Under the pieces are notes generated by a model. That model was given only the letters and a program-made list of their open reading frames with translations. It was not told where the DNA came from and searched no databases. The position numbers and the translations under genes were made by a program. A DNA stretch of 64,000 bases, from NCBI RefSeq assembly GCF_001696615.3, contig NZ_CP032279.1:248001-312000 (forward strand), written 5' to 3'. Positions 1-8,963 of the stretch are shown piece by piece; position 1 is the stretch's first letter; each line of letters begins with the position of its first letter. The stretch comes from Acinetobacter sp. WCHAc010034. GTDB taxonomy: Bacteria > Pseudomonadota > Gammaproteobacteria > Pseudomonadales > Moraxellaceae.

Positions 1-558
1 CGTTTTGGCTTTTTCATAGCGCGCATCCCAGCCTTCAACCTGGCGGCGGCAGTAGCCATCGCCCTTGCCCAGCTGTTCCAGCGCCGTACCCTGATACGGC
101 ACCTGATGCAGCTCAATCAGCTTGTCGATGACATTGATGCACAGCTCGCGCACCTGCGCTTCACTGAAATTCAAATTCTTCGGCAGATTGGCGCGCGGAA
201 TAATGCCTTCAACGCGCTTCATCACATAAAAATCGCAACCGATGACCGATTCATCCTGGCATAAGGCCACCATTTCCGGCAGCACCGGATAAAACGGCGC
301 AAGATTTTTCTGCACATTGTATTCACGCGCCATGTCATGTGCAGACTTGGCTTTTGTGCCTTTAGGCGGGCGGCGCAAGATTAAATCCGCATTTTCATAT
401 TTTAAGCGGTAAGTCCAGTTGGAAGCGCCGCCGGAATACTGAGTGACTTCTACCGGGCCTGAAAGCTCTTCACCCTGCTCAATCAGCCAATTTCCTACGG
501 CGCGGACATCTAATTCCTCGCCCTCGCGCACTGATCCGCCAATATCAATCACTGACAT
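1..558 (-). CDS. APH-fold phosphotransferase, 3'-truncated by window edge
   Basis: N-terminal 186 residues of an aminoglycoside-phosphotransferase (APH/choline-kinase fold) family protein. The gene starts at the ATG at 558, preceded by AGGAAG, and runs off the left edge. Visible are the nucleotide-loop region (SGGASNWTYRL, about residues 43-53), the ATP-lysine strand region (LILRRPPKGTKAKSAHDM) and the hinge-like VMKRVEGIIP. The catalytic HGD/DWE motifs lie outside the window. It follows the acyl-CoA dehydrogenase gene by 120 bp on the same strand. Proteins of this type paired or fused with such dehydrogenases (human ACAD10/11, Pseudomonas LvaA/LvaC) act on 4-hydroxyacyl-CoA. That substrate is inferred from family context; antibiotic modification is unlikely. 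Confidence 0.85.
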   Translation of the reverse strand, partial: MSVIDIGGSVREGEELDVRAVGNWLIEQGEELSGPVEVTQYSGGASNWTYRLKYENADLILRRPPKGTKAKSAHDMAREYNVQKNLAPFYPVLPEMVALCQDESVIGCDFYVMKRVEGIIPRANLPKNLNFSEAQVRELCINVIDKLIELHQVPYQGTALEQLGKGDGYCRRQVEGWDARYEKAKT

Positions 559-678
559 TTTATTTCTTCCTAAAACCCTGAATTTGTATTTTCTAAAAAA
601 GGCTTAATATGAATTCACTGCATCTTTTTCTTATAGCATGACTCCCGGTTTGAAGTCACGGCTATAAGATCGGCAGGA

Positions 679-1920
679 TTACTTTTTGCTGCGCGAGCTG
701 TAGCCGCGCTTTGCCAGCTCCAGCTTGGCAATCATGCCTTTATGCACTTCATCCGGGCCATCCGCCAAGCGCAGCGAGCGCGCCTGCGCAAAGAAGCCGG
801 TCAATGGCGTATCGCGCGATACGCCGGCGCCGCCGTGTATTTGAATCGCCATATCAACCACTTTTTCCAGTACGCTGGGCGCAACCACTTTAATTGCGGA
901 AATTTCGGTCAAGGCCGCCATATTGCCCAGCGTATCCATTTTATAGGCTGCATACAGCGTCAGTAAGCGCGCCTGATCAATCGCTACACGCGCTTCCGCA
1001 ACGCGCTCCAAGTTGCCGCCGAGTTTCAGAATTTCCTTGCCGAATGCAGTGCGGCTCATGCCGCGGTCAATCATCAGCTCCAATGATTTTTCCGCCGCGC
1101 CAATGCAGCGCATGCAGTGATGAATGCGCCCCGGCCCTAAGCGGCCCTGCGCAATTTCAAAGCCCTGGCCTGCGCCGCCGATAAAGCTGGAAACAGGCAC
1201 GCGCACATCAGTAAAGCTGATTTCGCCGTGGCCATGCGGCGCATCATAATCGCCAAAGACCGGCAGCATGCGTTCAATTTTCACCCCGGCAGCATCGGCA
1301 GGAACCAGAACCATAGAATGCTGATGATGGCGGTCTTTAGTTGCATCCGGCGTATGCGCCATGAAAATAATGATTTTTGCGTTTGGATCGCCCAGGCCCG
1401 ATGACCACCATTTGCGGCCATTCAGCACAATTTCACCGCCCTCAACAACCGCCGTGGCCTGCATATTGGTTGCGTCACTGGACGCCACCGCAGGCTCAGT
1501 CATGCAGAACACGGAACGGATCTTTCCTGCCAGCAAAGGCTGCAGCCACCGTGCTTTCTGCTGTTCTGAACCATAGCGCCATAAAACTTCCATATTGCCG
1601 CTGTCCGGCGCATTGCAGTTAAAGACTGTCGGCGCAATCAGGCTGCGTCCGGACAGTTCTGCAATATGCGCATATTCCTGCACCGACAGCCCTTGGCCCA
1701 GTTCAGCATCGGGCAGGAACATATTCCACAGTCCAGCGGCTTTGGCTTTGGCTTTCAAAACTTCCAGCTGCGCCGGCCACTGCCATTTAGTCCAGTCACC
1801 GCCCTGATTCAGCTCATGCACTTCATGCCAGAATGCTGTTTCAACAGGCTCGATTTCATCCCGAATAAATTTTTTAGTTCTTTCAATATAATCCTGCGCG
1901 CGCGCTGATAATTCAAACAT
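679..1920 (-). CDS. Acyl-CoA dehydrogenase, ACAD10/11-like
   Basis: Flavin-dependent acyl-CoA dehydrogenase of 413 residues, full length for the family. FAD/substrate motifs are present: FCMTEPAVASSDATN (about 140-154), the KWWSSG strand (about 174-179) and IQIHGGAGVSRDTPL near residue 370. The C-terminal active-site region reads LRLADGPDEVH rather than the usual YEGT segment. That ADGPDEVH signature is characteristic of the ACAD10/ACAD11 branch rather than of classical beta-oxidation dehydrogenases. It is the first gene of a probable two-gene unit with the APH-like kinase and is divergent from a LysR regulator across about 130 bp, which is the likely control region. Classification as dehydrogenase is secure; the 4-hydroxy/4-phospho-acyl-CoA substrate is inference. 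Confidence 0.92.
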   Translation of the reverse strand: MFELSARAQDYIERTKKFIRDEIEPVETAFWHEVHELNQGGDWTKWQWPAQLEVLKAKAKAAGLWNMFLPDAELGQGLSVQEYAHIAELSGRSLIAPTVFNCNAPDSGNMEVLWRYGSEQQKARWLQPLLAGKIRSVFCMTEPAVASSDATNMQATAVVEGGEIVLNGRKWWSSGLGDPNAKIIIFMAHTPDATKDRHHQHSMVLVPADAAGVKIERMLPVFGDYDAPHGHGEISFTDVRVPVSSFIGGAGQGFEIAQGRLGPGRIHHCMRCIGAAEKSLELMIDRGMSRTAFGKEILKLGGNLERVAEARVAIDQARLLTLYAAYKMDTLGNMAALTEISAIKVVAPSVLEKVVDMAIQIHGGAGVSRDTPLTGFFAQARSLRLADGPDEVHKGMIAKLELAKRGYSSRSKK

Positions 1921-2047
1921 GGCAGCTTCCTTTAAAATATTATGCTTTTTGAGCTTTACAGCAGCATAACCTGAAAACTACTATGAATAAAATGATTTTA
2001 CTCCATAGCAGATCATGCATAATATTCATAGAAAAAGCATTCTCGAT

Positions 2048-2932
2048 ATGCGCGCTTTCCACCGCATTGACATCAATTTATATCCGCTGTTTATTGCGGT
2101 ATTTGAGCAGCAGAATATTTCCAAAGCGGCGCAAATTCTGTGCATTACCCAGTCGGCCGCCAGCCATGCCCTGCAGCGCCTGCGGCAGCATTTGCAGGAT
2201 GACCTGTTTGTGCGCGCCGGCAGCAAAATGCTGCCGACGCCTTTTGCAGAACAGATTTACCCGGCCATTCAAAATGCGCTGGCGGCAATTCAAGGCATTT
2301 CCATGCAGAAGCAGTGCTTTGACCCCAGCATGGTGCAGAGCCTGAAAATTGCGGTGCATGATGAAATTGAACCGATTATTTTCCCCAAGCTGGTGGCGCA
2401 TTTTCAGCAGCTGGATTTGGCCATTCAGTTTTTCAGCATCAAGCTGGAGCGCAAAAGCATTGCGGCGGACTTGGCTGCCCAGCAGATTGATTTTGTGATT
2501 GATCTGGAGCAGAACTTCGGCGAAAAAATTCAGTTTCAGAAGCTGCTGCAAGACCAGTTTGCGGCCTGCACCCAGCAGAATCAGATGACTGAAGCCAGCT
2601 ATCTGTCCTCGCCGCATATTGGCGTGTCTTCGCGCCGCACTGGCGTATTGCTGGAAGACGTGCATCTTAACCGCAGGCAGCTGTCCCGGCAGATTTTCCT
2701 GCGCTGCCAGCACTATTCAACCGCCTTGCAGATTTTGGAACAGCAGCCGCAGGCGATTTTGACTATTCCGAAAAATATCTTGGCGCATTTGCAAATTCCT
2801 GAATGCCTGAAAATTTTTGAGGTGCCTGTAGAACTGCCGGAAATTAATATGGGGATGCATTGGCATAAGGATCTGCAGGAAAATCCGCGTCATCAATTTT
2901 TGCGGAGTGAAATTTTTAAAATTTTTGCTTAG
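2048..2932 (+). CDS. LysR-family transcriptional regulator
   Basis: Standard LysR layout. The N-terminal winged helix-turn-helix begins INLYPLFIAVFEQQNISKAA and contains the recognition segment ITQSAASHALQRLRQHL; an effector-binding domain of about 200 residues follows. The chosen ATG (2048, 294 residues) puts the helix-turn-helix at the usual distance from the N-terminus. An upstream in-frame ATG at 2015 would add 11 residues, and neither start has a strong ribosome-binding site. It is transcribed away from the acyl-CoA dehydrogenase and probably regulates that gene and itself; the inducer is unknown. Confidence 0.9.
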   Translation: MRAFHRIDINLYPLFIAVFEQQNISKAAQILCITQSAASHALQRLRQHLQDDLFVRAGSKMLPTPFAEQIYPAIQNALAAIQGISMQKQCFDPSMVQSLKIAVHDEIEPIIFPKLVAHFQQLDLAIQFFSIKLERKSIAADLAAQQIDFVIDLEQNFGEKIQFQKLLQDQFAACTQQNQMTEASYLSSPHIGVSSRRTGVLLEDVHLNRRQLSRQIFLRCQHYSTALQILEQQPQAILTIPKNILAHLQIPECLKIFEVPVELPEINMGMHWHKDLQENPRHQFLRSEIFKIFA

Positions 2933-3200
2933 GCTATTTTAAATGGGGTATAAATTTGCTTAGGCTATTTACAACAGGCACGGCGCAGCGGATCTGCGCC
3001 GGAAATCATCTTCAGCATCCGCAACTAGCCGCCTAATATTTCAGCAAAATATTGATTGTTCGATGTTTTTTAAGCCAACATTGGATCAATCCGCCGGATA
3101 TTTCAGCAGATTTCATTTACAATACAGCACATTCTAAGGTCTCCAACTTTTGCTGGATTTATTGGATACGGATCAATAAATTCAGCAGTCTTTTTTCTTT

Positions 3201-3755
3201 ATGCTTGCAAACCTATCTCCCGGCTGGCTGATTGCCTTAGGCATGGCGCTGTGCCTTGCTGCTTTATTTCTTCTCCGCAAAATTTATCTTTTTCTGGCCG
3301 AGCTGTTCACCCCCTTTAAAAAAGGCAAGTCATACTGGTGCCGCGTGATTGCGGTCAGTGACGGCGATACCCTCACCTGCTCGCGGCTGAACATCCGCCG
3401 TTCGCAAACCAAATTGCGCTTTGCCTATGTCGATGCGCCTGAATCTTCTCAGGCCTATGGCAAAGAGTCACAGCGCATGGTGCAGGCCATGGTGCATAAG
3501 AAGCTGGTTCGGGTCAAAATTACCGATGTCGACCGCTATGGCCGCTGCGTGGGGGTGATTTACCGCTACCGGCGCAATATGAATGAAGAAATGATCAAGC
3601 GCGGCGCGGCTTGGGTGTATGAGGAATATATCCGCGATAAAAAGCAGCTCAAGCATATGCTGGCCTTGCAGGAGCATGCCCGCAAGCATAAGAAAGGCTT
3701 ATGGAAAAGCGCAAAGCCTGTCCGGCCAAGCGTTTACCGCAAGCAGCGCAAATAA
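3201..3755 (+). CDS. Membrane-anchored thermonuclease (SNase-like) family protein
   Basis: 184 residues. An N-terminal hydrophobic segment (LIALGMALCLAALFLL, about 10-25) is followed by a staphylococcal-nuclease domain: VIAVSDGDTLTC (about 49-60), LRFAYVDAPESSQAYGKES, VKITDVDRYGRCVGVIY and GAAWVYEEYI. The arginine/aspartate/glutamate positions expected for Ca-dependent phosphodiesterase activity appear present. The anchor suggests a periplasm-facing or membrane-bound nuclease. It is monocistronic and followed by a strong terminator hairpin. Confidence 0.88.
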   Translation: MLANLSPGWLIALGMALCLAALFLLRKIYLFLAELFTPFKKGKSYWCRVIAVSDGDTLTCSRLNIRRSQTKLRFAYVDAPESSQAYGKESQRMVQAMVHKKLVRVKITDVDRYGRCVGVIYRYRRNMNEEMIKRGAAWVYEEYIRDKKQLKHMLALQEHARKHKKGLWKSAKPVRPSVYRKQRK

Positions 3756-3784
3756 AGCCTGCACGCGGCAATGCAATAAAAATG

Positions 3785-3815
3785 AATGAGCGCATCCAGA
3801 TGCGCTCATTTTTTA
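3785..3815 (+). terminator. Rho-independent terminator after the thermonuclease gene
   Basis: Perfect 11-bp stem (3785-3795 with 3800-3810), 4-nt loop, then a T run. It ends the nuclease transcript. Confidence 0.85.
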
Positions 3816-3921
3816 TGGCTTCTGCTTCGCTTTTAAAGTCAGAGTTTCATTAAAAAAACTGGTTTCAGCTAAATCTGAGTCTAGGCAATTTTCTCTAACA
3901 GTAAAGCGTACCGAAAAAATA

Positions 3922-3960
3922 TCAAAAAAAATGCCAGTCAATCGCTTAATTGACTGGCAT
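3922..3960 (-). terminator. Terminator of fba (minus strand)
   Basis: Perfect 12-bp inverted repeat (3931-3942 and 3949-3960) with a 6-nt loop, followed on the minus strand by a run of eight T. It lies 44 bp beyond the fba stop. Confidence 0.85.
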
Positions 3961-4004
3961 CGCACAGCTGATGCTGCTTTTCCGCAGCAATCATCTATGG
4001 CAGA

Positions 4005-5042
4005 TTATTTATAGCGTTCAACCATTTTCTCTAAAGAAATTGGGCGAATCTTGTCTGCGTTGCCCGCAGTGCCAAACGCTTCATAACGGTCAACACAGAT
4101 CTGCTTCATTGCATCAACAGTTTCAGAGAAGAATTTGCGCGGATCAAATTCGCTTGGCTTCTCAGCCATCATACGGCGCATTGCGCCAGTAGACGCTAAG
4201 CGCAAGTCTGTATCGATGTTGATTTTACGCACGCCGTGCTTAATCGCTTCAACCAGCTGCTCTACAGGCACACCGTAAGTTTCTTTGATGTCGCCGCCGT
4301 ACTGGTTGATGATTGCAAGCCATTCCTGAGGAACAGAGCTTGAACCGTGCATTACAAGGTGCGTATTTGGCAAGGCAGCATGAATTTCTTTAATGCGGTC
4401 AATGGCCAAAATGTCGCCTGTAGGCGGACGGGTAAACTTGTACGCGCCGTGTGAGGTGCCTACAGCAATCGCCAAAGCATCGACATTGGTGTCTGCAACA
4501 AATTGACGCGCTTCTTCAACAGAAGTCAAAAGCTGAGAATGGTCAAGCACGCCTTCTGCGCCTACGCCATCTTCTTCGCCCGCCATGCCGGTTTCAAGAC
4601 TACCCAGGCAGCCGATCTCGCCTTCTACAGAAACGCCGCATGCATGCGCCATTTGCACAGTGCGGCGGGTCACGTCAACGTTATATTCATAAGTTGTCGG
4701 CGTTTTGCCGTCTGCGCCTAATGAACCGTCCATCATTACAGATGAAAAGCCCAGTTGGATAGAGCGCTGGCATACATCCGGATCTGTACCGTGATCTTGA
4801 TGCATTACCACCGGAATATGTGGCCATTCTTCAATCGCAGCTAAAATAAGGTGACGCAAGAAAGGTGCGCCTGCATATTTGCGCGCGCCTGCAGAGGCTT
4901 GCACAATCACAGGTGAGTTTGTTGCATCTGCTGCAAGCATAATTGCGCGCATTTGTTCTAAGTTGTTTACGTTAAACGCTGGTACGCCGTAAGCATGTTC
5001 GCCGGCGTGATCCAAGAGCTGGCGCAATGAAATAAGAGCCAT
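4005..5042 (-). CDS. fba: Class II fructose-bisphosphate aldolase
   Basis: Cleaves fructose-1,6-bisphosphate to dihydroxyacetone phosphate and glyceraldehyde-3-phosphate in the cytosol, and runs in reverse for gluconeogenesis. 345 residues, typical of the larger class II (Calvin-cycle subtype) enzymes. Zinc and catalytic motifs are visible: VVMHQDHG (about 77-84), VEGEIGCLG (about 134-142), [11 protein letters not shown] (about 192-202), VMHGSSSVP (about 229-237) and [11 protein letters not shown] (about 273-283). The start at 5042 has GGGAGG at good spacing. pgk and a small lipoprotein gene lie upstream on the same strand, but each is followed by its own terminator, so co-transcription is only partial at best. 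Confidence 0.97.
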   Translation of the reverse strand: MALISLRQLLDHAGEHAYGVPAFNVNNLEQMRAIMLAADATNSPVIVQASAGARKYAGAPFLRHLILAAIEEWPHIPVVMHQDHGTDPDVCQRSIQLGFSSVMMDGSLGADGKTPTTYEYNVDVTRRTVQMAHACGVSVEGEIGCLGSLETGMAGEEDGVGAEGVLDHSQLLTSVEEARQFVADTNVDALAIAVGTSHGAYKFTRPPTGDILAIDRIKEIHAALPNTHLVMHGSSSVPQEWLAIINQYGGDIKETYGVPVEQLVEAIKHGVRKINIDTDLRLASTGAMRRMMAEKPSEFDPRKFFSETVDAMKQICVDRYEAFGTAGNADKIRPISLEKMVERYK

Positions 5043-5115
5043 AATGTCCTCCCAGGTAATGCGACATATTCTACATGCTCAATGCTTTCAAATCAGCAGC
5101 AAAAAGCCCTTTTAT

Positions 5116-5141
5116 AAAAAAAATCCCTGCATTTGCAGGGA
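5116..5141 (-). terminator. Terminator of the small lipoprotein gene (minus strand)
   Basis: 7-bp GC-rich stem (5124-5130 with 5135-5141) with a 4-nt loop, followed on the minus strand by a run of T residues. It separates the lipoprotein gene from fba. Confidence 0.8.
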
Positions 5142-5164
5142 CTTTTAAAATAAAAACAACAAAC

Positions 5165-5440
5165 TCAGTGAGCTGCCGGCGCAGCCGCTGACGCTTCAGC
5201 ATCCGGTGTCGCTTCATCTGCAGGCGCATTGGCGATTTCTGCAGGCACATCAGTATTTTTTTCATCCAGTACTGGCTTGTCTAATGCATCAATTGCAGCC
5301 AGCTGTTCCGGCGTAACTTTCTCATCGGCAGCCGGTGCAGACGCTTCAGTTTCAGCTTTCGGCGCTTCTTCTTTTTTAGAACATGCTGTTAATGCCAAAG
5401 GCGCAATTAATAATGCTGCAAGTGCCAATTTAAGGTTCAT
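5165..5440 (-). CDS. Small lipoprotein, function unknown
   Basis: 91 residues with a lipoprotein signal peptide: MNLKLALAALLIAPLALTAC, lipobox LTAC and Cys at about residue 20. The mature part is short, rich in Ala, Glu and Lys, and low in complexity, with no recognisable enzymatic domain. It lies between pgk and fba and has its own downstream terminator. The role is unknown; it is probably an envelope lipoprotein. Confidence 0.8.
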   Translation of the reverse strand: MNLKLALAALLIAPLALTACSKKEEAPKAETEASAPAADEKVTPEQLAAIDALDKPVLDEKNTDVPAEIANAPADEATPDAEASAAAPAAH

Positions 5441-5544
5441 CAGGTTTTCCTACAGGTTGATGAGTAACTGCAGGGAATTTTATTGCAGATATATTTCATT
5501 TTAATGACTAAAAAATGAATCACTTAAATCTGATCTGCTATTTG

Positions 5545-5580
5545 CAAAAAAGAGAGGCTGATCTTAATCAGCCCCTCTTT
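5545..5580 (-). terminator. Terminator of pgk (minus strand)
   Basis: Inverted repeat 5551-5562 / 5567-5578 with one mismatch. On the minus strand it is followed by TTTTTT. It lies about 50 bp past the pgk stop. Confidence 0.8.
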
Positions 5581-5629
5581 GATTATCACGGTTTTTTCCG
5601 CAGGGTTTTCTGCCCACGCAGCGCTAGAA

Positions 5630-6817
5630 TTATGCGCGTTCCAGCAATACCGCAACTGCAGGCAATGTTTTGCCTTCTACGAACTCAAGGAAAGCGCCGC
5701 CGCCGGTAGAAATGTAGCCGATTTTGTCCGCAACTTCGTATTTATCAATCGCCGCTAAAGTGTCGCCGCCGCCCGCAATAGAGAAGCCTTCAGATTCAGC
5801 AATCGCTAAAGACAGAGTTTTTGTGCCTTCACCGAACTGGTCTACTTCAAATACGCCTACCGGGCCGTTCCAAAGAATAGTTTTTGAAGTTTTCAGAATG
5901 TCCGCAAACGCTTGCGCAGTTTCCGGGCCTACATCCAGAATCATGTCATTGTCCGCAACATCTTCAACCTTTTTCACCACAGCTTTGGCTGCAGCTAAAG
6001 AGCCCAGGAAGTCATCAAAATTGATTTCAGATGCATCTGCAACGACCACATCTGTCGGCAGCGGCACAGAAACTTTGGCAGCAATGGCTTTTGCCGTGTC
6101 AATCAGGTCGTGTTCGCACAGCGATTTGCCGACATTGAAGCCAGCCGCCGCCAGGAAAGTATTGGCAATGCCGCCGCCGACAATCAGCTGGTCGCAAATA
6201 TCAGACAGTGAAGTTAAAACGTCTAATTTAGTTGAAACTTTAGAGCCTGCAACAATCGCCACCATTGGCTTTTCAGGCGTTTGCAGCGCGCGGCCTAAAG
6301 CGTCCAATTCAGCCGCCAGCAGCGGGCCAGCAGCTGCAACCTGCGCCAAGCGCGCAACGCCTTCAGTTGAGGCTTCTGCGCGGTGCGCAGTGCCGAAAGC
6401 ATCCATTACGAATACATCGCAAAGCGCTGCGTATTTGGCTGCCAGTTCTGGGTTGTTTTTCTTTTCGCCGACATTGAAGCGGCAATTTTCCAGCAGTACA
6501 ACCTGGCCCGGCTGAACTTCAACGCCGTCCAAGTAGTCTGTAAATAATTTAACGTCTTGGCCCAAGGCCTCAGTCAGGTAAGCGGCCACCGGCGCCAATG
6601 ACTGTTCAGCTTTCGGCTCACCTTCAACAGGACGACCCAGGTGAGAATAAACCATGACCGCCGCGCCTTGTTCCAGGGCTGCTTTAATGGTCGGCAATGC
6701 CGCGCGCAGACGCGCATCGCTGGTAATCACACCGTTTTTAACAGGCACGTTCAAGTCTTCACGGATAAGAACGCGCTTGCCTGCTAAATCGAGGTCAGTC
6801 ATACGCTGAAAGTTCAT
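5630..6817 (-). CDS. pgk: Phosphoglycerate kinase
   Basis: Transfers phosphate between 1,3-bisphosphoglycerate and ADP in glycolysis. 395 residues, normal bacterial length. Family motifs: [11 protein letters not shown] (about 15-25), MVYSHLGRP (about 55-63), [25 protein letters not shown], the hinge [19 protein letters not shown], and the nucleotide-binding AGGGDT and STGGGAFLE. The start at 6817 is preceded by GAAGAGAG. Read with fba 0.6 kb downstream, this is the usual lower-glycolysis neighbourhood. Confidence 0.98.
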   Translation of the reverse strand: MNFQRMTDLDLAGKRVLIREDLNVPVKNGVITSDARLRAALPTIKAALEQGAAVMVYSHLGRPVEGEPKAEQSLAPVAAYLTEALGQDVKLFTDYLDGVEVQPGQVVLLENCRFNVGEKKNNPELAAKYAALCDVFVMDAFGTAHRAEASTEGVARLAQVAAAGPLLAAELDALGRALQTPEKPMVAIVAGSKVSTKLDVLTSLSDICDQLIVGGGIANTFLAAAGFNVGKSLCEHDLIDTAKAIAAKVSVPLPTDVVVADASEINFDDFLGSLAAAKAVVKKVEDVADNDMILDVGPETAQAFADILKTSKTILWNGPVGVFEVDQFGEGTKTLSLAIAESEGFSIAGGGDTLAAIDKYEVADKIGYISTGGGAFLEFVEGKTLPAVAVLLERA

Positions 6818-6954
6818 ATAGCTCTCTTCATTGATATCAAAACGCCAAGATTCTAAATGATTATGCAGAAAAAGGTTAGCTTCTTTTGCAGAAAAGGCAG
6901 CGAAAGCTAAACTTTTGCTATCATAGTAAAAAGCCCTCTAAAGACTCAGCGCTT

Positions 6955-7338
6955 ATGTCTATTCATCCTGATCCAAATATTAACCGTTTAAACGTTTTAG
7001 GCGAGCCTCTGGCCAGCTGCTGCTTTGACCCGATTACCGGGTATTTCCGCAACGGCTTTTGCCATACGTCCATGACTGATCTGGGTCAGCATACGGTGTG
7101 CGCGCAAATGACTTCCGAGTTTTTAAACTTTTCTCAAAAGACAGGCAATGATTTAATCACGCCGCTGCCGGAAGCCGGTTTTCCCGGCCTGCAGCCGGGC
7201 GATTTCTGGTGCATCTGCGTGACCCGCTGGGTGGAATCCTATCAGGCAGGCTTTGCCCCGCCTATTAAACTACAAGCATGTCATCAAGCCGTACTGTCTT
7301 ATGTGCCGCTTAATGTCCTTATGGAATATGCAGTGTGA
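6955..7338 (+). CDS. DUF2237 family protein
   Basis: 127 residues matching the DUF2237 pattern: NVLGEPLASCCFDPITGYFRNG, a middle TDLGQHTVCAQMT, LPGLQPGD-type and W(C)xCVxRWxE segments (DFWCICVTRWVES), ending in VLMEYAV. Several conserved cysteines suggest metal or redox involvement, but no activity is established for the family. The ATG at 6955 fits family length; the frame is open further upstream to 6886. Its stop overlaps the next start (TGATG), so it is translationally coupled to the Maf gene. Confidence 0.85.
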   Translation: MSIHPDPNINRLNVLGEPLASCCFDPITGYFRNGFCHTSMTDLGQHTVCAQMTSEFLNFSQKTGNDLITPLPEAGFPGLQPGDFWCICVTRWVESYQAGFAPPIKLQACHQAVLSYVPLNVLMEYAV

Positions 7339-7931
7339 TGAATACTCAAAAAATCATTTTGGCGTCCAGCAGTCAAACCCGCAGGGATTTAATGGACCGC
7401 CTGCGGGTTGATTACCTGTCTATTGTGCCGGATATTGATGAAACGCCGCGCGGCGAAAGCCATGCCGATGATCTGGCGAAACGCTTGGCCTTTGAAAAAG
7501 CCAAGTGCATTGCCGGGCAGCATCCCGATGCGATTGTGATTGGTTCAGACCAGGTGGCATGGCGTGAAGGCGCGCCGGATATCTTTATCGGCAAGCCGCT
7601 GAGCCCAGAAAAAGCCATTAAGCAGCTGCAGGCCAATTCGGACAAGATTGTCTATTTCAGTACGGCGCTCAGCGTGCAGCACGCAGCTTCCGGTTTTGAG
7701 CAGACGCTGGTGGAGCATTACAAGGTGAAATTCCGTAAGCTCAGCCTGCCGGAAATTGAACGCTATATTGAAATTGAGCAGCCGCTTCACTGCGCCGGCA
7801 GCTTTAAGTGTGAAAGCCTTGGCATCAGCCTGTTTGAAGAAATGAGCGGCCATGACCAAACTACGCTGATGGGCATGCCGATGATCAAGCTCTGCAGCAT
7901 TTTACGCGAGCTGAATGTATTGGTGCCTTAA
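7338..7931 (+). CDS. yceF: Maf-family nucleotide pyrophosphatase, YceF type
   Basis: 197 residues. Maf fold signature LASSSQTRRDLMDRL at the N-terminus, DETPRGES (about 35-42), the catalytic-site IGSDQVAW (about 73-80) and GKPLSPEKA. The C-terminal half, with LHCAGSFKCESLGISLFE and TLMGMPMIKLC, matches the E. coli YceF branch, which hydrolyses 7-methyl-GTP in a house-cleaning role. A GTG at 7335 is an alternative start; the ATG at 7338 is preferred, sharing one base with the upstream stop. A terminator follows. Confidence 0.92.
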   Translation: MNTQKIILASSSQTRRDLMDRLRVDYLSIVPDIDETPRGESHADDLAKRLAFEKAKCIAGQHPDAIVIGSDQVAWREGAPDIFIGKPLSPEKAIKQLQANSDKIVYFSTALSVQHAASGFEQTLVEHYKVKFRKLSLPEIERYIEIEQPLHCAGSFKCESLGISLFEEMSGHDQTTLMGMPMIKLCSILRELNVLVP

Positions 7932-7955
7932 TATATTGATTATTATTAAATTTTA

Positions 7956-7989
7956 AGCACGCACTGCCCGCGCAGTGTGTGCTTTTTTT
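7956..7989 (+). terminator. Terminator after the DUF2237-maf pair
   Basis: 11-bp stem with one G-T pair (7956-7966 / 7973-7983) and a following T run. Confidence 0.85.
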
Positions 7990-8171
7990 CACCTTGAAAT
8001 ATTTTTTGCAATTTGCTGCGCTTTTGCCGCCGTGAACGGAGCCTGAAAAGCGTAAAGCATGTTTAAATAATAAAATATTAATACAATTCAATTAGTTACA
8101 TTAAAAATAAAGCTTGCACCGCCCTACTGAAACGCTTATAAATAAGGCAAATTCAAGCCAAGGTTCGCAGC

Positions 8172-8963
8172 ATGCCTCTGATTTATGAAATGCAGGCTTT
8201 AACCTGGCGGGCGCGGTCAGCCCGCCAGCAGGACGCCATATTAGTTAACGGCAAAGTCATACAGCATGACGGACTGATCAGCCGGCATTGCCATGCCGCA
8301 GCCAATGCGCCTTGGTGCGCGGCTGTTGCGGACGGCGTCAGCAGCAGTCCAGGCGCTGAACAGGCTGCGCTGCTGCTTTTAAACAGTGTATTGCAGCAGG
8401 CTTCAGATTCAGCTCAGTCCATTAGTTTTCAAACGCTTCAGCAGCATTTAAGCCGCAGCTTGGCAAATAATGAAAAATACTATGGCGCAAGTACAACTTT
8501 GGCTTTAGTCAGCCACTCATCTCCACAGAATTTTGTGAATATTCAGCATTTAGGCGATAGCCGCGTGTACCTGTTCAGCAGCCATTCCCAGCAATGGCGC
8601 TGCTTGACGCGCGATCATAATTATTTGGAGCAATTGCGCCTGAATGGCGAGCTGCAGGCCGGTGAGCAGTACGCCACAATTTACAATGCCCTGCTGTACT
8701 ATTTTTGCGCTGACCCATTGCATGAAGTTCCAGAACTGGCTGCCTATGAAGAATATTTAACCCCGGACGATGCCCTGCTGCTCTGCACAGATGGCCTGCA
8801 TGATGTGATGGAATGTCATGAGTGGCCTGCGCTTCAAGCAGACATGGCGCTGAAGGAATGGCTGAAGATAGTGAAGCAGATGCTCGAAGAACGCAAAGCT
8901 TATGACAATGCCAGCATGGTGCTTGTCCGTTTAACCGAAGGAGAAAAACATGACGCCGAATAA
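8172..8963 (+). CDS. PP2C-family serine/threonine phosphatase
   Basis: 263 residues, a single PP2C/SpoIIE-type catalytic domain without membrane segments. Metal-binding and core motifs: AAVADGVSSSPGAEQA (about 50-65), a TLALVSHS strand, HLGDSRVYLF (about 125-134), LTRDHNYLEQLRLNGEL, LLLCTDGLHDVM (about 208-219) and the terminal DNASMVLVRL. The start is supported by AAGG eight bases upstream. It overlaps the next gene by 14 bp. No cognate Hanks-type kinase or FHA protein is in the window, so its substrate is unknown. Confidence 0.92.
   Translation: MPLIYEMQALTWRARSARQQDAILVNGKVIQHDGLISRHCHAAANAPWCAAVADGVSSSPGAEQAALLLLNSVLQQASDSAQSISFQTLQQHLSRSLANNEKYYGASTTLALVSHSSPQNFVNIQHLGDSRVYLFSSHSQQWRCLTRDHNYLEQLRLNGELQAGEQYATIYNALLYYFCADPLHEVPELAAYEEYLTPDDALLLCTDGLHDVMECHEWPALQADMALKEWLKIVKQMLEERKAYDNASMVLVRLTEGEKHDAE

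Noticed and set aside
1..558. Aminoglycoside-resistance gene
   Set aside because: APH fold only; its linkage to an ACAD10/11-like dehydrogenase points to acyl-CoA metabolism.
2078..2713. 211-codon open frame antisense to the LysR gene
   Set aside because: The plus-strand LysR protein is clear; the antisense frame is low in complexity and Gln/Leu/Asn-rich.
5724..6515. 263-codon open frame antisense to pgk
   Set aside because: Mirror frame of a strongly coding gene, rich in Ser/Ala/Thr with no fold signature; pgk on the other strand is unmistakable.
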